64,000 nucleotides of DNA from Sipunculus nudus (lineage: Eukaryota > Annelida > Sipuncula > Golfingiida > Sipunculidae): contig CM049308.1 in NCBI GenBank assembly GCA_026874595.1, positions 94,603,624-94,667,623 on the forward strand, read 5' to 3'. The notes under the pieces are model-generated. The model was not told the DNA's origin. It saw nothing but the letters and a program-made list of their open reading frames with translations, and did no database searches. Both the position numbers and the translations under genes were made by a program. Below are positions 1 through 11,825 of the stretch, in pieces (position 1 is the stretch's first letter; every line of letters starts with the position of its first letter).

Positions 1-570
1 AGACCTGGCTCCAGGACTCAATCAGCAGTCCTCATCATCAGGCATTGTAACGCAATCCCATCTAACTCTCGCTTACTGATTTATTTACACCATTTGTCAA
101 AATTTATTAACAATAATCACTGTCTGAGGAAGGAAAAGGTAACATTTGCTTGAATATATCTGGTGTTAACTATCAAGATGTCTGGATAATTAAAGGAACT
201 AGCTTGTTACTATTCATTCTTTTGTACTGGAAGACCAGTTTAGTTTTTAGTCAGAAATACAACAGATGAAGACTGACTATACTATTTTAAAATAAGTATA
301 TTACAGCACACCAAAGACAGGTAAACATTTAGTTGCACAGGTCATAGGAATAACATGCCTGAAGATAACTTGTAAATTAATAAGGAGTAGATCAGACAAA
401 AGTTTACTTCATACTTACCCTACTTACTACATATTTTATTAAGAGAATCAACTGTTTATTGATGCTCTAGAAAAAAATTGAACATTTTGTCTCGGAAAAT
501 GTAAAGCAATCACGAAAAATCAAATACTATATATATAAATATTATTGTAAGTACACATTTTTAAAGTGTA
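1..570. other. Non-coding flank with two minus-strand polyadenylation signals
   Basis: No convincing exon is visible here. Read on the minus strand this stretch lies just beyond the stop codon at 571 and holds two AATAAA motifs, at 455-460 and 435-440, in an AT-rich context. They suit a 3' untranslated region of about 115-140 nt for the exon at 571-773. A GTAAGT-like pair near 410-425 lies beyond them and is probably chance. Confidence 0.35.
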
Positions 571-773
571 TCACTGTTCAACAGCAATAAATGTATGTTT
601 TGCTTTGGCACTGACATTTGCATTATCTTGAAACCTAATCTGGAACAGTTTGTCTTCTCTTGCACTGCTTAAAGTGGAACAAAATAGCCACATCACATAC
701 TGTGGAGGCAAGTAACAATCTGCTCTGTCTTGATATTCTATCATAGTTGTGAACTGATGCTGTTGAAACAACC
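571..773 (-). CDS. Candidate terminal coding exon, protein unrecognised
   Basis: The minus strand is open for 66 codons and then stops at 571-573. The product includes ADCYLPPQYVMWLFC, then REDKLFQIRFQDNANVS, and ends KHTFIAVEQ. This mixed, non-repetitive composition looks more like protein than the AT-driven frames nearby. I place the acceptor after an AAG at 774-776 because it gives phase 1 and joins the exon candidate at 1388-1501. A better-looking acceptor (TTTCAACAG) would begin the exon at 759 in phase 0. AATAAA signals follow 110-140 nt downstream. It could be the last exon of the minus-strand gene that begins at 37.5 kb, but nothing in the sequence proves the link. I recognise no family. 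Confidence 0.42.
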
Positions 774-1387
774 CTTCCACAAATAATTTGAAATATATCT
801 GGATTTATGGAGAAATAAGTATAAGGACCATGCAAGGACACCTTAATATCGTTCCCCACAGTTCAAGACCAAAACATGTATATCCATGGCACAGCTACTT
901 AGGAGTTCCGAGACAAAGTCCAGGGCCACCAGTGTCAGTTATAATTGACAGCATACCCCACCTGAGGTTACTGGTGGTGACAGTCTAGTAGACAACTGAT
1001 GAGCAGAGGCAATGATGATACAATAATGACTGGGATCTAAGTGTTCTTGCTGTACACAATATATATATAAAACATTAGGAAATAAATCAATGTGTTTTAA
1101 CTATACAATATACACAGGATTACTGCATCCTGTAACACAGTAAGAAATCAATACATTTTATAAATCTGAGAGACTAACAGGGATACAATATGTCACAAAA
1201 AGTTAGTTCTTGAAATCACATTATCTTGGGCTGTTAACTTGAAGCAGGCAGGGAGAGATAAAACGAGGACAAACACCTGCTTCAGCAGTGTCTGACAGCA
1301 TTCATCCATACGCCTGGTAGCAAAGCCACATAAGCCATTCCTTGGCTGATGTTTCTGTCAGCAGTCAGAAACAAGTATCCTATATAC
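774..1387. other. Putative short intron between two minus-strand exon candidates
   Basis: About 610 bp with no strong signal of its own. A 63-nt minus-strand segment at 899-961 has a good acceptor (AACCTCAG) and an open frame, but its phases fit neither neighbour. A plus-strand frame at 788-988 crosses the same bases and is probably a shadow. Confidence 0.3.
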
Positions 1388-1501
1388 TCAGTAGAAATAT
1401 CAAGTCAGGCAGAACAGTGGTATCTGTACAGTTCAGTGCTGGTGAAAAGGCAATGCTATCAAACCAGCAGACTCCACAACACTGTAATGCAGTGCACAGG
1501 A
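1388..1501 (-). CDS. Candidate internal coding exon, protein unrecognised
   Basis: The minus strand has a good acceptor (TTTTCTCTCAG, ending at 1502), 37 open codons and a donor reading CTGA then GTATATAGG. Phase is 1 at both ends, so it joins the terminal exon at 571-773 without breaking the frame. The product includes CWFDSIAFSPALNCTDTT and ends in a hydrophobic LPDLIFLL. The plus-strand frame at 1342-1527 is its antisense shadow. I recognise no family. The exon is short and AT-rich, so chance remains possible. Confidence 0.33.
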
Positions 1502-2079
1502 CTGAGAGAAAAGTAAACTTGTTTTAACGATTACCACAGTGTACTTTTAATTCAATGCAAAGGATGTCATCAATTACAGTCCACAATATTTATCTTTCAT
1601 CTTTCACAGAAAACAAATTACAAATGACATGTGATTCACCTTTCACACTATCAGTTCAGTTATGCTTTATACAAAGTTTCTAAGCAAAACAATCCCAACA
1701 CACAGTCTCAGTAAATCGCATACAGCTATTAACATCTTGTAATGGCTGCATGTTTGTAAACACAGTCCACATGTGTCTGTTTACCATAACAAGGCTGTGT
1801 GACTCAAGGTCCCATTGTGAGCCACAGCACATGATGTTTCAGCCAGAGGAAATATGTATTACATTTTTGGGCCAAGTCATTCAGGGCATCTCATGATTGG
1901 CAGGTGTTGTGGCTCTCCGTGCTCAGAATCCCATGCGCTGTGTTTATGTTGACATTGTTTAGAAGAGAAAGAAAGCGGTTTCAGGGCAATATTTTGGAGG
2001 AACAAATTTATTGAAAGAAAAGAAGTTATTTTTAAGGTCAATTCAACATGCTTCAGGGTTATTAGGCCCCTCTGAAGTT
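1502..2079. other. Unassigned intron or intergenic DNA
   Basis: No supported exon or RNA. The 1780-1990 part reads like a piece of a dispersed repeat, with a more GC-rich core near 1880-1950, but I cannot name a family. Pyrimidine-rich minisatellite DNA begins near 2080. Confidence 0.3.
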
Positions 2080-4165
2080 TCTCATTTTCCTGTCTATACT
2101 TTCCTGTTCTTTACTTAATGTTTCATCTGTCTAACTCCTTACTTCAAGTAACCTTACTGTTTAAATTCCTTTCTTTATGTTTCTTGCTTCTCCTGTTAAC
2201 ATTCTTAACTTTGTTTCTTTTGTTTAAATTAATTTCTTTATGTTTCTTGCCTCTCCTGTTAACATTCTTAACTTTATGTTTCTTTTGTTTAAATTAATTT
2301 CTTTATGTTTCTTGCCACTCCTGTTTACATTCTTAACTTTATGTTTCTTTTATTAAAATTCCTTCCTTTATGTTTCTTACTTCTCCTGTTGACATTCTTT
2401 TCTTAGTTTTTTTTCTGTTTAAATTAATTCCTTTATGTTTCTTGATTCTTTTGTCTAAATTCTTTACTTTGTTTTTTTTCTGTTTAAATTAATTCCTTTA
2501 TGTTTCTTGATTCTTTTGTCTAAATTCTTTACTTTATGTTTCTTCTGTTTATATTCTTTACTTGATTTTTATTGTGTTTATTTCCTCCTTACTTCATGTT
2601 TCTTTTTCTTATATTCTTTACTTGATGTTTCTTCTGTTTGAATTCCCTTCCTTCATGTTTCTTTCTTCTCCTGTTACATACTTTTGTTTTTGTTTCTTCT
2701 GTTTAAATTAATTACTTTATGTTTATTGCTTCCCCTGTTTATATTCTTTACTTTATGTGTCTTCTGTTTAAATTCCTTCCTTTACGTTTCTTGCTTCTCC
2801 TGTTAACATTATTTAATTTATATTTATTCTATTTGAATTCCTTCATGTTTCTAACTTCTCCTGTTGACATTCTTTACTTTATGTTTCTTCTGTCTAAATT
2901 CCCTACTTCATGTTTCTTTTTTTTATATTCTTTGCTTCATGTTTCTTCTGTTAACATTCCTTCCTTTACATTTCTTGCTTCTCCTGTTTACATTATTACT
3001 TTATGTTTCTTCTGTTTAAATTTCTTCTTTATGTTTCTTGCTTCTCCTGTTTACATTATTTACTTTATATTTCTTCTATTTAAATTCCTTCATGTTTCTT
3101 ACTTCTTCTGTTGACATTCTTTAATTTATGTTTCTTCTGTCTAAATTCCCTACTTCACGTTTCTTTTTTTATATTCTTAGCCTCATGTTTCTTCTGTTTA
3201 CATTTCTTGCTTCTCCTGTTTACATTCAGTACTTTAGTTTTCATCTGTTTAAATTAATTCCATTACATTTCCTGCTTCTCCTGTTTACATTCAATACTTT
3301 GTGTCTTTTATGTTTTAATTTCTTCCTTTACGTTTCTTGCTTCTCCTGTTTACATTATTTACTTTATGTTTCTTCTGTATAAATTCCCTTCTTCATGTTT
3401 CATTTTTTTATATTCTTTGCTTCATGTTTCTTCTGTTTACATTCCTTCCTTAACATTTCTTACTTCTCCTGTCGACATTCTTTACTTTATGTTTCTTCTG
3501 TCTAAATTCCCTACTTCATGTTTCTTTTTTTAATATTCTTTACTTCATGTTTTGCTCTGTTTAAATTCCTTCCTTTACATTTCTTGCTTCTTCTGTTTCC
3601 ATCCTTTACTTTATGTGTCTTCTGTTTAAATTTCTTCCTTTACATTTCTTGTTTTTCCTGTTTACATTATTTACTTTATCTTTCTTCTGTTTAATTCCTG
3701 TATGTTTCTGCTGTTTCTTACTTCTCCTGTCAACATTCTTTACTTCATGTTTCTTTTTTTATATTCTTTACTTCATGTTTTTTTTGTTTAAATTCCTTGA
3801 TGTTTCTTACTTTTATTGTTGACATTCTTTTTATGTTTCTTCTGTCTACATTCCCTACTTAATGTTCCTTTTTTTTATATTCTTTTCTTCATGTTTCTTC
3901 TGTTTACAATTCTCCTTCACATTTATTGCTTCTCCTGTTTACATTCACTGCTTTGTTTTTTTTTTCTGTTTAAATTCCTTTATGTTTCTTACTTCTCCTG
4001 TTGACATTCTTTCCTTTGATTTTCTTTTATGTTTCTTGTTTCCTCTGTCTCAATTCCTTACAGCATGTTTCTTCTGTTTTTATTCTTAACTTGATTTTTC
4101 TGCTGTTTATTTCCTTCCTTTATGTTTCTTGCTTCTCCTGTTTTCATTCCTTACCTTGTGTTTCT
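2080..4165. repeat. Degenerate pyrimidine-rich minisatellite, about 29-30 bp steps
   Basis: About 2.1 kb of diverged tandem units built from TTTATGTTTCTTCTGTTTAA and CATTCTTTACT-like phrases. Paired half-units give roughly 58-60 bp. The plus strand is almost pure T and C, so it yields several long hydrophobic Phe/Leu/Cys frames on the plus strand. These are compositional artefacts. The neighbouring 29-bp array at 4291-5215 has a clearly related unit, so the two probably share an ancestor. Confidence 0.85.
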
Positions 4166-4290
4166 TCTCTCTATATCAGGTGATGGATACAGGATATCGG
4201 AAGGGAGGGGGCTCAACAACCCAAGCCTGGTACAGGCATGCCCAGAGTGCCACTAGACTATACATAACTGAATAGAACAAGGATGCCTGG
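4166..4290. other. Unique spacer between two related minisatellites
   Basis: A GC-richer stretch separates the two pyrimidine-rich arrays. It holds two copies of a GAGTGCCACTAGACTAT phrase, near 4245 and 4290. It resembles insertion of unrelated DNA into one ancestral array. Confidence 0.45.
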
Positions 4291-5215
4291 AGTGCCACTA
4301 GACTATTACATTATGTTACTTCTGTCTATATTCCTTACTTTATGTTACTCCTGTCTTTATTCCTTACTTTATGTTATTTCTGTCTATATTCCTTACTTTG
4401 TTACTTCTGTCTATATTCCTTACTTTATGTTACTTCTGTCTATATTCCTTACTTTATGTTACTTCTGTCTATATTCCTTACTGTATGTTATTTCTGTCTA
4501 TATTCCTTACTTTATGTTATATCTGTCTATATTCCTTACTTTATGTTACTTTTGTCTATGTTCCTTACTTTAAGTTATTTCTGTCTATATTCCTTACTTT
4601 ATGTTATTTCTGTCTATATTCCTTACTTTATTTTACTTCTGTCTATATTCCTTACTTTATGTTACTTCTGTCTATATTCCTTACTTGATGTTACTTCTGT
4701 CTGTATTCCTTACTTTATGTTAGTTCTGTCTATATTCCTTTCTTAAAGTTACATCTCTTTATATATCATACTTTAAGTTACATCTGTTTATATTCCTTAT
4801 TTTAAGTTATATCTATCTGTTTATAATCCTCATTTTATGTTACTTCTGTCCATATTCCTTACTTTATGTTACTTCTGTCTATGTTCCTTACTTTATGTTA
4901 CTTCTGTTTATATTCCTTACTTTATGTTACTTGTTTATATTCCTTACTTTAAGTTACATCTGTTTATATTCCTTACTTTAAGTTACATCTGTTTATATTC
5001 CTTACTTTAAGTTACATCTGTTTATATTCCTCATTTTATGTTACTTCTGTCTATATTCCTTACTTTATGTTACTTCTGTCTATATTCCTTACTTTATGTT
5101 ACTTGTCTATATTCCTTACTTTAAGCTACATCTGTTTATATTCCTTCCTTTAAGTTACATCTGTTTATATTCCTCATTTCAGGTTACTTCTGTCCATATT
5201 CCTTCTTTATAGTTA
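4291..5215. repeat. 29-bp minisatellite, about 32 copies
   Basis: Tandem units of 29 bp built on TTACTTTATGTTACTTCTGT followed by CTATATTCC. The first half is fairly homogeneous. Toward 4750-5200 units carry an AAGTTACATCTGTTTATATT variant, some shortened. Three overlapping plus-strand frames here (4283-4746) are repeats of a hydrophobic peptide and are not genes. Confidence 0.92.
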
Positions 5216-5689
5216 TCTGTCTTGTCTCTAGTGTGTCTGCTTTATAATGATCATGCCTCACACAGCTGTAATCATGGCTTTCATTTTTTTATGCCAGCGA
5301 ATGGGGCAATTTCATGAGGAACTATACTATTATTACCAAGTAATAAAATTCTGAAAATAAGATTTTAGATAATAAGAACCAAAACATCAACTTTAGGATA
5401 ACTCCATCAGTAATCCTTACTGAGTTCACTGATGAAACTATAATTATTGTTCTTAGTTTGTTTTATTATTACGAATATGTTATTACTTCATTCAGACATT
5501 TCAAATAGCCAGTTCAATACAATATAGCAAACCAGGTATTTCACAGATTTACCATCATAACATTTATCAGTGCAATTATGTATTATTATGTGTCTGGAAT
5601 CTTTTCATGGTTGAATACACAAATGTTCATGTAAGTTAGTGAAAGTGTCAACGTAGTATCTCAAGGGTAAATGTACGCTCTTTACACAG
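5216..5689. other. Unassigned AT-rich DNA
   Basis: No exon, RNA or repeat recognised. Confidence 0.4.
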
Positions 5690-6400
5690 AGCTTTACCTA
5701 TAGGGCTACTACCTATATTGTAAGGCGCTGTTTGTAATGACCTCGTATCCTGAATTGCTACACCAGAGGGGAGCACTGTATTTTTGTCCAATCAGATGAG
5801 ACCTTGTGCTGGAAGACAAAGCCAAGCAAGGAATACATGGAGCCAATCATGTTTATTTCCTTTTGAGTGACAGCTCATCGCCCCGCTTAACCGTCTGAAC
5901 AGGCCACAGGCTCAGAGAGAATTGCCGCAGACGTGGTTTGCTCAGGGCCTTGGGCACATAGGATGCTCGGCCGGTGAGCTGTAATTCAAACGAAACATAA
6001 CAACCATGGCTGCGTGCACACCTTGCTGGCTTGTTTCAGTTCTGCAGACAACAGATACATGGCTACGCTAACACAGTCATAAGGTCATAATCGAATTGGT
6101 TGATGATGCGAGAATGCAGAAGAAGTAATTTAAATTCAACCGGAAACTCATCAAGCGGCGCTTGAAGCGCAGCAATGGGCGGAGCCAGGATGCCTGTTGA
6201 GTGTTTGTTTATTTGCATCTGATTGGCTGCTTGTCACACCATACGCACGTTTATTTCAGCGGACAACGAACCGCCATCTGGTGTCTAAATATATCATAAA
6301 CGGTCCAAGCTGGCAGCGTGAAAATCAGTTGCTTCTTAGAAGCGCAAGATTTCCGCTGCCTCGGGAGCGTAGGGTAAATGAATTAATGAATTGTCTTTGA
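5690..6400. promoter_or_regulatory. Promoter-like GC-richer segment with CCAAT and GC boxes
   Basis: This 700-bp stretch is visibly richer in GC and CpG than its surroundings. It holds a CCAAT box in GTCCAATCAG near 5788, CCAATCA near 5844, an inverted CCAAT box in TGATTGGCT near 6220 and a GC box in GGGCGGAGCC near 6177. A possible plus-strand donor (GTAGGGTAAATG) lies near 6370, and the plus-strand frame 6197-6400 would fall in such a first exon. CCAAT and GC boxes at this spacing are usual in animal promoters. I see no TATA box or clear coding exon, so direction is uncertain. Confidence 0.35.
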
Positions 6401-6578
6401 CACTTAGCACATCGAGATTAGCAAACTGGCAGGAAGAATAATCATTAGGGTATAATTAACCTGAGAGTGAGAAATGTTCATTTATTTGTATTGTCTTTAC
6501 CTTCTATACATATATGAGTCACCTAGGACAGGGACAGGCAGTTAAGGTTACAGTTTGGAGTTGGAGTTAAAAGTTACC

Positions 6579-6899
6579 TTAAGTTGCATTTAGATAGAGA
6601 AAATAGCTAGGATCATTGCCAGTAAGTGAAGTCATCATCATTGAGTTAGTTGTTAGAAGAATAAGAGAGACTTTTTTACATGAGTAAAAAGGAATAAACC
6701 ATTGATACATCATCACCAAGAACACTGTTGCTCCTGGAACTCCCAACCAACAATAATACATCACCGACAACAAACATAAAATCACAACCAGTGATACTAT
6801 AATTATAGTTCCATAATAAATTTTTGAAGATTCACTGCTTATAAACCTGTATAGTGATACTGCGATTAATGCTATCACCAATAGAAATGTGGGGAGTGT
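6579..6899 (-). CDS. Possible terminal exon of a multi-pass membrane protein
   Basis: The minus strand is open for 106 codons after an acceptor-like TTACCCAAG (ending at 6900) and stops at 6579-6581. The product has three or four hydrophobic stretches, starting TLPTFLLVIALIAVSLYRF, with SSKIYYGTIIIVSLVVIL in the middle. An AATAAA on the minus strand, near 6479-6485, lies about 95 nt past the stop. The SxxxYYG segment followed by a membrane span recalls nuclear-envelope NEMP proteins, but the likeness is too weak for a name. AT-rich DNA makes hydrophobic frames easily, so this may be a decayed copy or chance. Confidence 0.22.
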   Translation of the reverse strand, partial: TLPTFLLVIALIAVSLYRFISSESSKIYYGTIIIVSLVVILCLLSVMYYCWLGVPGATVFLVMMYQWFIPFYSCKKVSLILLTTNSMMMTSLTGNDPSYFLYLNAT

Positions 6900-8224
6900 C
6901 TTGGGTAATTGGCAAGAAATGGCTGGTATGATTGACCAGGCACTGAGAATAATGGCATTATGAAAACGTGTACATGAAGGGAAGAATTGATGAGATTATT
7001 GCAGTCTCGTGCTGTCAGCTCCCAGACAGAACTGACTTGACTTTTACAATCTAAGTGTATTTCAGTAATTATGAGTAATGACATTTCCTTCAGTGTAGAG
7101 ATAAGTGTATCAGAGCCACTAAGTGATAAACTTAGAGAAAGAAGTTAACAGTGTCAGGAGTGAGTGTGTTGTCTGAGACTGGCAGTAGAATGTGAGAAGA
7201 TCCTTTGTAAAGGCTCATCTTGTTAACGTGATGGTGATGAATCTCATTCACTGGACTTTTTAGTGTTAATGTTATTACTTTATTCACAAGGAACATCTCT
7301 CAAAATGTGCTGATAAGAGTTAACAACCTCTAACTCAGCATTTTCAACACTCTGTTATAGTCAAAGTCCAATAGACATGGTTTCTCAACCATACCAGCTT
7401 TAGCACTGTATAACAGGACCTGGGCAAGGGCAGTCAGAACACTGAATTAACACTGACAAACCTGTAGTTAAGCTACATACTCTTTAGTAGATTAAAATGC
7501 AGTTATATGTGATGACGAGGTGATTAGTACATGAACAGAGCAGTCAGCTGTGCAACATATTTGTGTTTAATGCAAAATCATGTACTAAACACTATATTGT
7601 TGTAATTGTTGAACGCATTGAAATGTAATTGTGTTTATACTCACAGATGATGGCAAAACAGATTTTATAGTGTATGTAGATATGCAGTTCTGTTACTTGT
7701 GTTAACTAATGGCAGTGTTTATTAGAAAATATAAGACTGCTACCTTCCACTGGATTGATGTACTTGTTTAAATTGAATATTTGTTGAAATGTTTGGAACT
7801 TTGGGCCTGTGGCCTTTTTCCTGAATAAAGTTCTTTTCTGTTCTGTTCTGCAAAATCATGATAATTAAAAGTCATATACAAGAGTTAATTCATTTATACA
7901 CCTATAGTGTGATAACAAGGGTTTTTAAGGGCAAACTGGAGTAGTTTTTACTGTTTTTAGAAGGTAAATGATATGCTTTACACTGATAGCCTCATGATAA
8001 AGATAAAGAAGCAGTCAGAAATAGCATTTTTCAGGTTAAGTTAACTTTCTGAGGGGTATCTGAGAGCAAAATAAGATGTTTGCAGCCTTAAAAAGTGTGA
8101 ACAATTAAGATCTTTTCCAGGTGTTTTTGACTACAGCTCCCTAAGTTAATCTAACCAAACATGAGGGAGATAGTGAAAATCATGTTTGCAACCATCGCAC
8201 CAAGAATGAATGCCATGTTCCAAG
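6900..8224. other. Unassigned DNA with a retroposon-like 3' end
   Basis: No supported exon. At about 7780-7850 the plus strand reads GGGCCTGTGGCC, then CCTGAATAAAGTTC, then three TTCTG pentamers. A polyadenylation signal followed by a short pentamer tail is typical of the 3' end of a non-LTR retroposon or SINE, but I see no body or promoter. Confidence 0.3.
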
Positions 8225-8940
8225 ATTTATTGAATTTTTAACAATAAATTTTAACAGTGGAAAATGAATTTCTATAACTATAAATTTTAACAGTGATAAA
8301 ATGAATTTCTAACTATAAATTTTAACAGTGGAAAATGAATTTCTAACTATAAATTTTAACAGTGGAAAATGAATTTCTAACTATAAATTTTTACAGTGGA
8401 AAATGAATTTCTAGCTATAAATTTTAACAGTGGAAAATGAATTTCTAACTATAAATTTTAACAGTGGAAAATGAATTTCTAACTATAAATTTTAACAGTG
8501 GAAAATGAATTTCTAACTATAAATTTTAACAGTGGAAAATGAATTTCTAGCTATAAATTTTGACAGTGGAAAATGAATTTCTAACTATAAATTTTAACAG
8601 TGGAAAATGAATTTCTAACTATAAATTTTAACAGTGGAAAATGAATTCTAGCTATAAATTTTAACAGTGGAAAATGAATTTCTAACTATAAATTTTAACA
8701 GTGGAAAATGAATTTCTAACTATAAATTTTTCCATTGGGAAATGATATTCTAGCTATGGAAAATGAATTTCTACAAATAAATTTTAACAGTTGGAAATGA
8801 ATTTCTACCTATAAATTTTAACAATGGAAAATGAATTTCAACCTATAGATGTTAACATCATTAATGAATTTCTACCTATGAATTTAAACAGCAGAAAATA
8901 AATTTCTACCTATAGATTTAATGAATTTCTACCTATAAGT
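8225..8940. repeat. 34-bp minisatellite, about 20 copies
   Basis: Tandem units of 34 bp built on TATAAATTTTAACAGTGGAA followed by AATGAATTTCTAAC. The central copies are nearly identical. Copies at both ends, especially after 8730, are diverged or shortened, as expected when unequal exchange homogenises the middle of an array. The period is not a multiple of three. Confidence 0.93.
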
Positions 8941-9381
8941 ACAGTGGACTCTTGTAAGCTGGACACTTAAGGGACTGGAGGATTTTGTGCATATTAATGA
9001 GTTGTCCTGTTTAGAGGAGTTTGGCATATTGTGTCAATTTGTTATTGAAAGTTTCTGATATCATTTAGTTTCATTTAAAGTATGCCCAATTTAAAACAGG
9101 CTACATAAATATGATTTTCAAAATAGCTTAAATATGCACTTGCAATTTATAAAATATTATTATTTAAAAACAAGGCCTACAGGCCTAATGCGAACCTGTG
9201 CATTGAGAAATACACCAGGTATAATGCTTCAATGCTGGACCATTTCTTCTCATGTATATGAACAATGCAAGTACAAAACATTTTGAATAAGAAATAGTTA
9301 CACAAACATCACTGCTGAAATTCTGGCATGGGTGCACACAACACAAAAATGATTGTAGCTGGCACCACCAGTCTTGTATAC
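8941..9381. other. DNA-transposon end-like motif and unassigned DNA
   Basis: A plus-strand CAGTGGACTCTTGTAAGC at 8943 resembles the end of a pogo/Tigger-type element. Its inverse-looking partner (GTAGGAGTGTCACTG) is near 15970, too far away to assume one element. A GGCACCACCAGTCTTGTATA phrase near 9361 belongs to the dispersed family described elsewhere. Confidence 0.25.
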
Positions 9382-11825
9382 AAACAAGTGACCCATGGGT
9401 CATGACGCTCAGCTGCCAAGCATGACCTGCGACATCATGGGCTGCGATTCACAACTTCTAGTAAAATTGTTGCAGAACCTTTATGCCAATTTTGTTTAAA
9501 CTTTCTACGTTGCCATAAATTCTTATCATATATGTCTGGTTAAAACATAGTGAATGATGGTCTGAGGCAAAATGTATGGTTGTTGAGCTGTCAGGAACTA
9601 ATCCCACAGCCTGCTCGATACCTGTCAGTCTCAAAAGGAATACCACACAGGCCACATATAAGATCAAAATGTAGCAAAAGATCAAGAAAATCCATGCAAG
9701 AATTATTGTAAAACGGGTGCTTCCATATTAATTTTTATTCAATACAAGCCAACTGTACTGAGCTTTCATAAATGATGGTCATATTTATTAAGAAATCTTT
9801 GACCCAATGCAAGATTACATTAATATACATCCCACTGCATTCACTTTAATAGTTCTTGAGATAATATGTTCTAAAGGAATTTAAAGATGGCTTCCTGGTG
9901 GCCATATTGGATTTCTGACAGGTCGGAAATTGAACAACAAACATCCTCTAAAAGGGACCAAACATCATAAAAAAATCACAGAAACTGCCCTGGCAAAAGG
10001 ATTTCTAAAATGGATACTTGGCAGACATAATGGTTTTCTGACAAGTCTGACATTTGATATCACACATCCTCCAATAAGACACTAAACTTGTAGCAATTGC
10101 TCAAAAAAATGTAACAGCTATGAATGTCCAAAACAATTCAAAAGGCATGATCAGGTTGGAGAGCTCTCATATCAGATTTATGAACATGCAAATGTAAAAA
10201 GTGCAAGTCCAATTTGTTTTAATTATCAGCTTGCTATTCAATGGGGTCAGCAGGGTAGGTAAACTGCAAAACCTAAAAGAAAAGAAATGCAGAAAGCATC
10301 ACTAAGAGTCTTGTAATCAAATAAAGCCATCCTAAATCCAGGTACAGACCCACATATTATCAGAACAAACACTTGCTGGTATATCTGATGATTTGTATAA
10401 TAATATTCAGATATCTAGAAAACTAAGTTTATTGCTATGATTCCATGATATAAACTGCAAAATGTTCCCATCATTTTATAAATCAGTAGCTAAACCTTAA
10501 CACTTAACTCTCATAGTCTTAATGCCTGACCAAAGCATTCCGGCAACAGTGTTTTTGTTATGCACTAATGATATATCCTTATCACTCCATGAGCTGATAC
10601 AAAAGGGAGTCATATATCACAAGTGTCACTGACAATTATGGGCACACAGTGAGATGTACCAGTTGTGAGCCCCATGGTTATATATACAAGAAAACAAGAA
10701 AAATAGAGATGGTCTACAGAATAAGTTATTGTGAACATCCCTGACCTATGACCTTGGCCTTTTGCCCACATATCAACTGGATTCTTTCTAAATGATGGGT
10801 AACTACTAACCACTTACATCTGGCCGGGTGTAATTACTTGGCAACCAATGAGTGAATAACTTAGACCTGCAACCTTTGACCTCCTGACCAGCTGACCTCA
10901 AAATCAATTAGTTATTTCTTCATGCAAAAAGACCCATAAATATGAAGTTTGAATCACATTCAGTGATGCATAGATGTGGCATATGTGAAAGACTGAAGGT
11001 TTGGGTTGAACAGTTTAACTTGAAATATGTTCACAAGCATTTAGAACAATATTGTGACCTTGACCTTTGACCTTTTGAACTCAACATCAATAGGCTTCTT
11101 CCCCTATTGGTAGGTAAGCTATATATGACAGATGGAAAGTATAGATTGAAAAGTTTGCCTGAAAATGACTCCACGCAAGAAAATGGTGCTGTGAACTTGA
11201 CCTTTGACCTCAAAATCAACAGGTCTTTTCCCCTGTTGGCAGAGAAGCGATATCAGTGCTGAAAGGTTTGGAATGAAAGGTCCAGCTTGAAATGTGTCCA
11301 CAACCTTTTCAAAGAAGTGGATCCTGTGACCCTGACCTTTGACCTTGTGACCTCAACATCTTTAGGATTCTTCTCCCACTTAGTAGGTGAGCTATATGTG
11401 AAAGATCAAAGAATTGCGATGAAAGGTTTGGCTTAAAATGCATCTACAGGCTTTTCAAAGAAGTTGGTTCTGTGACCTTGACCTTTGACCTTGTGACCTC
11501 AAAATAATTATGGTTCTTCCCCTGTTGATAGATGAGCTGTATGTGAAAGATGGAAGGTTTGGGATGAAAATTTTGGCTAAAAGAATTATTTCTGGGGGGT
11601 GCAAACACACCCCATAACTTCGAGAATATAGGTCGCAGTGACCTAATTTCAGGTTTGCAAGGAGATCTTTTTAGAACCTCTAAGACTGCATAGGGTTCAT
11701 GGCCCTAGCCCCTAGGGTTACGATTTGTGCCCTGCTAACAGCCGGCCGGCCGGCCAGATGGAAGGACGACAGACAAAGACCCATCCCTATAGCCCAGCAT
11801 GACTGAAAGTCAGCTGAGCTAAAAA
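9382..11825. mobile_element. 2.4-kb non-autonomous repeat element, copy 1
   Basis: This segment matches 38087-41833 almost base for base, apart from a 1.34-kb insertion in the other copy. Its left end reads GTGACCCATGGGTCATGACG then CTCAGCTG, and its right end reads CAGCATGACTGAAAGTCAGC then TGAGCTAAAAA. The complement of the right end carries GCTCAGCTG, so the ends are imperfect inverted repeats. No transposase frame is visible. The 10860-11560 part holds four units, each with a cluster of TGACCT half-sites. I infer a non-autonomous DNA transposon; a segmental duplication is the alternative. Confidence 0.6.

Noticed and set aside
899-961. 63-nt minus-strand exon candidate encoding SIITDTGGPGLCLGTPK
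   Set aside because: The acceptor is good, but the donor (CCTAA then GTAGCT) is poor and the phases fit neither neighbouring exon candidate.
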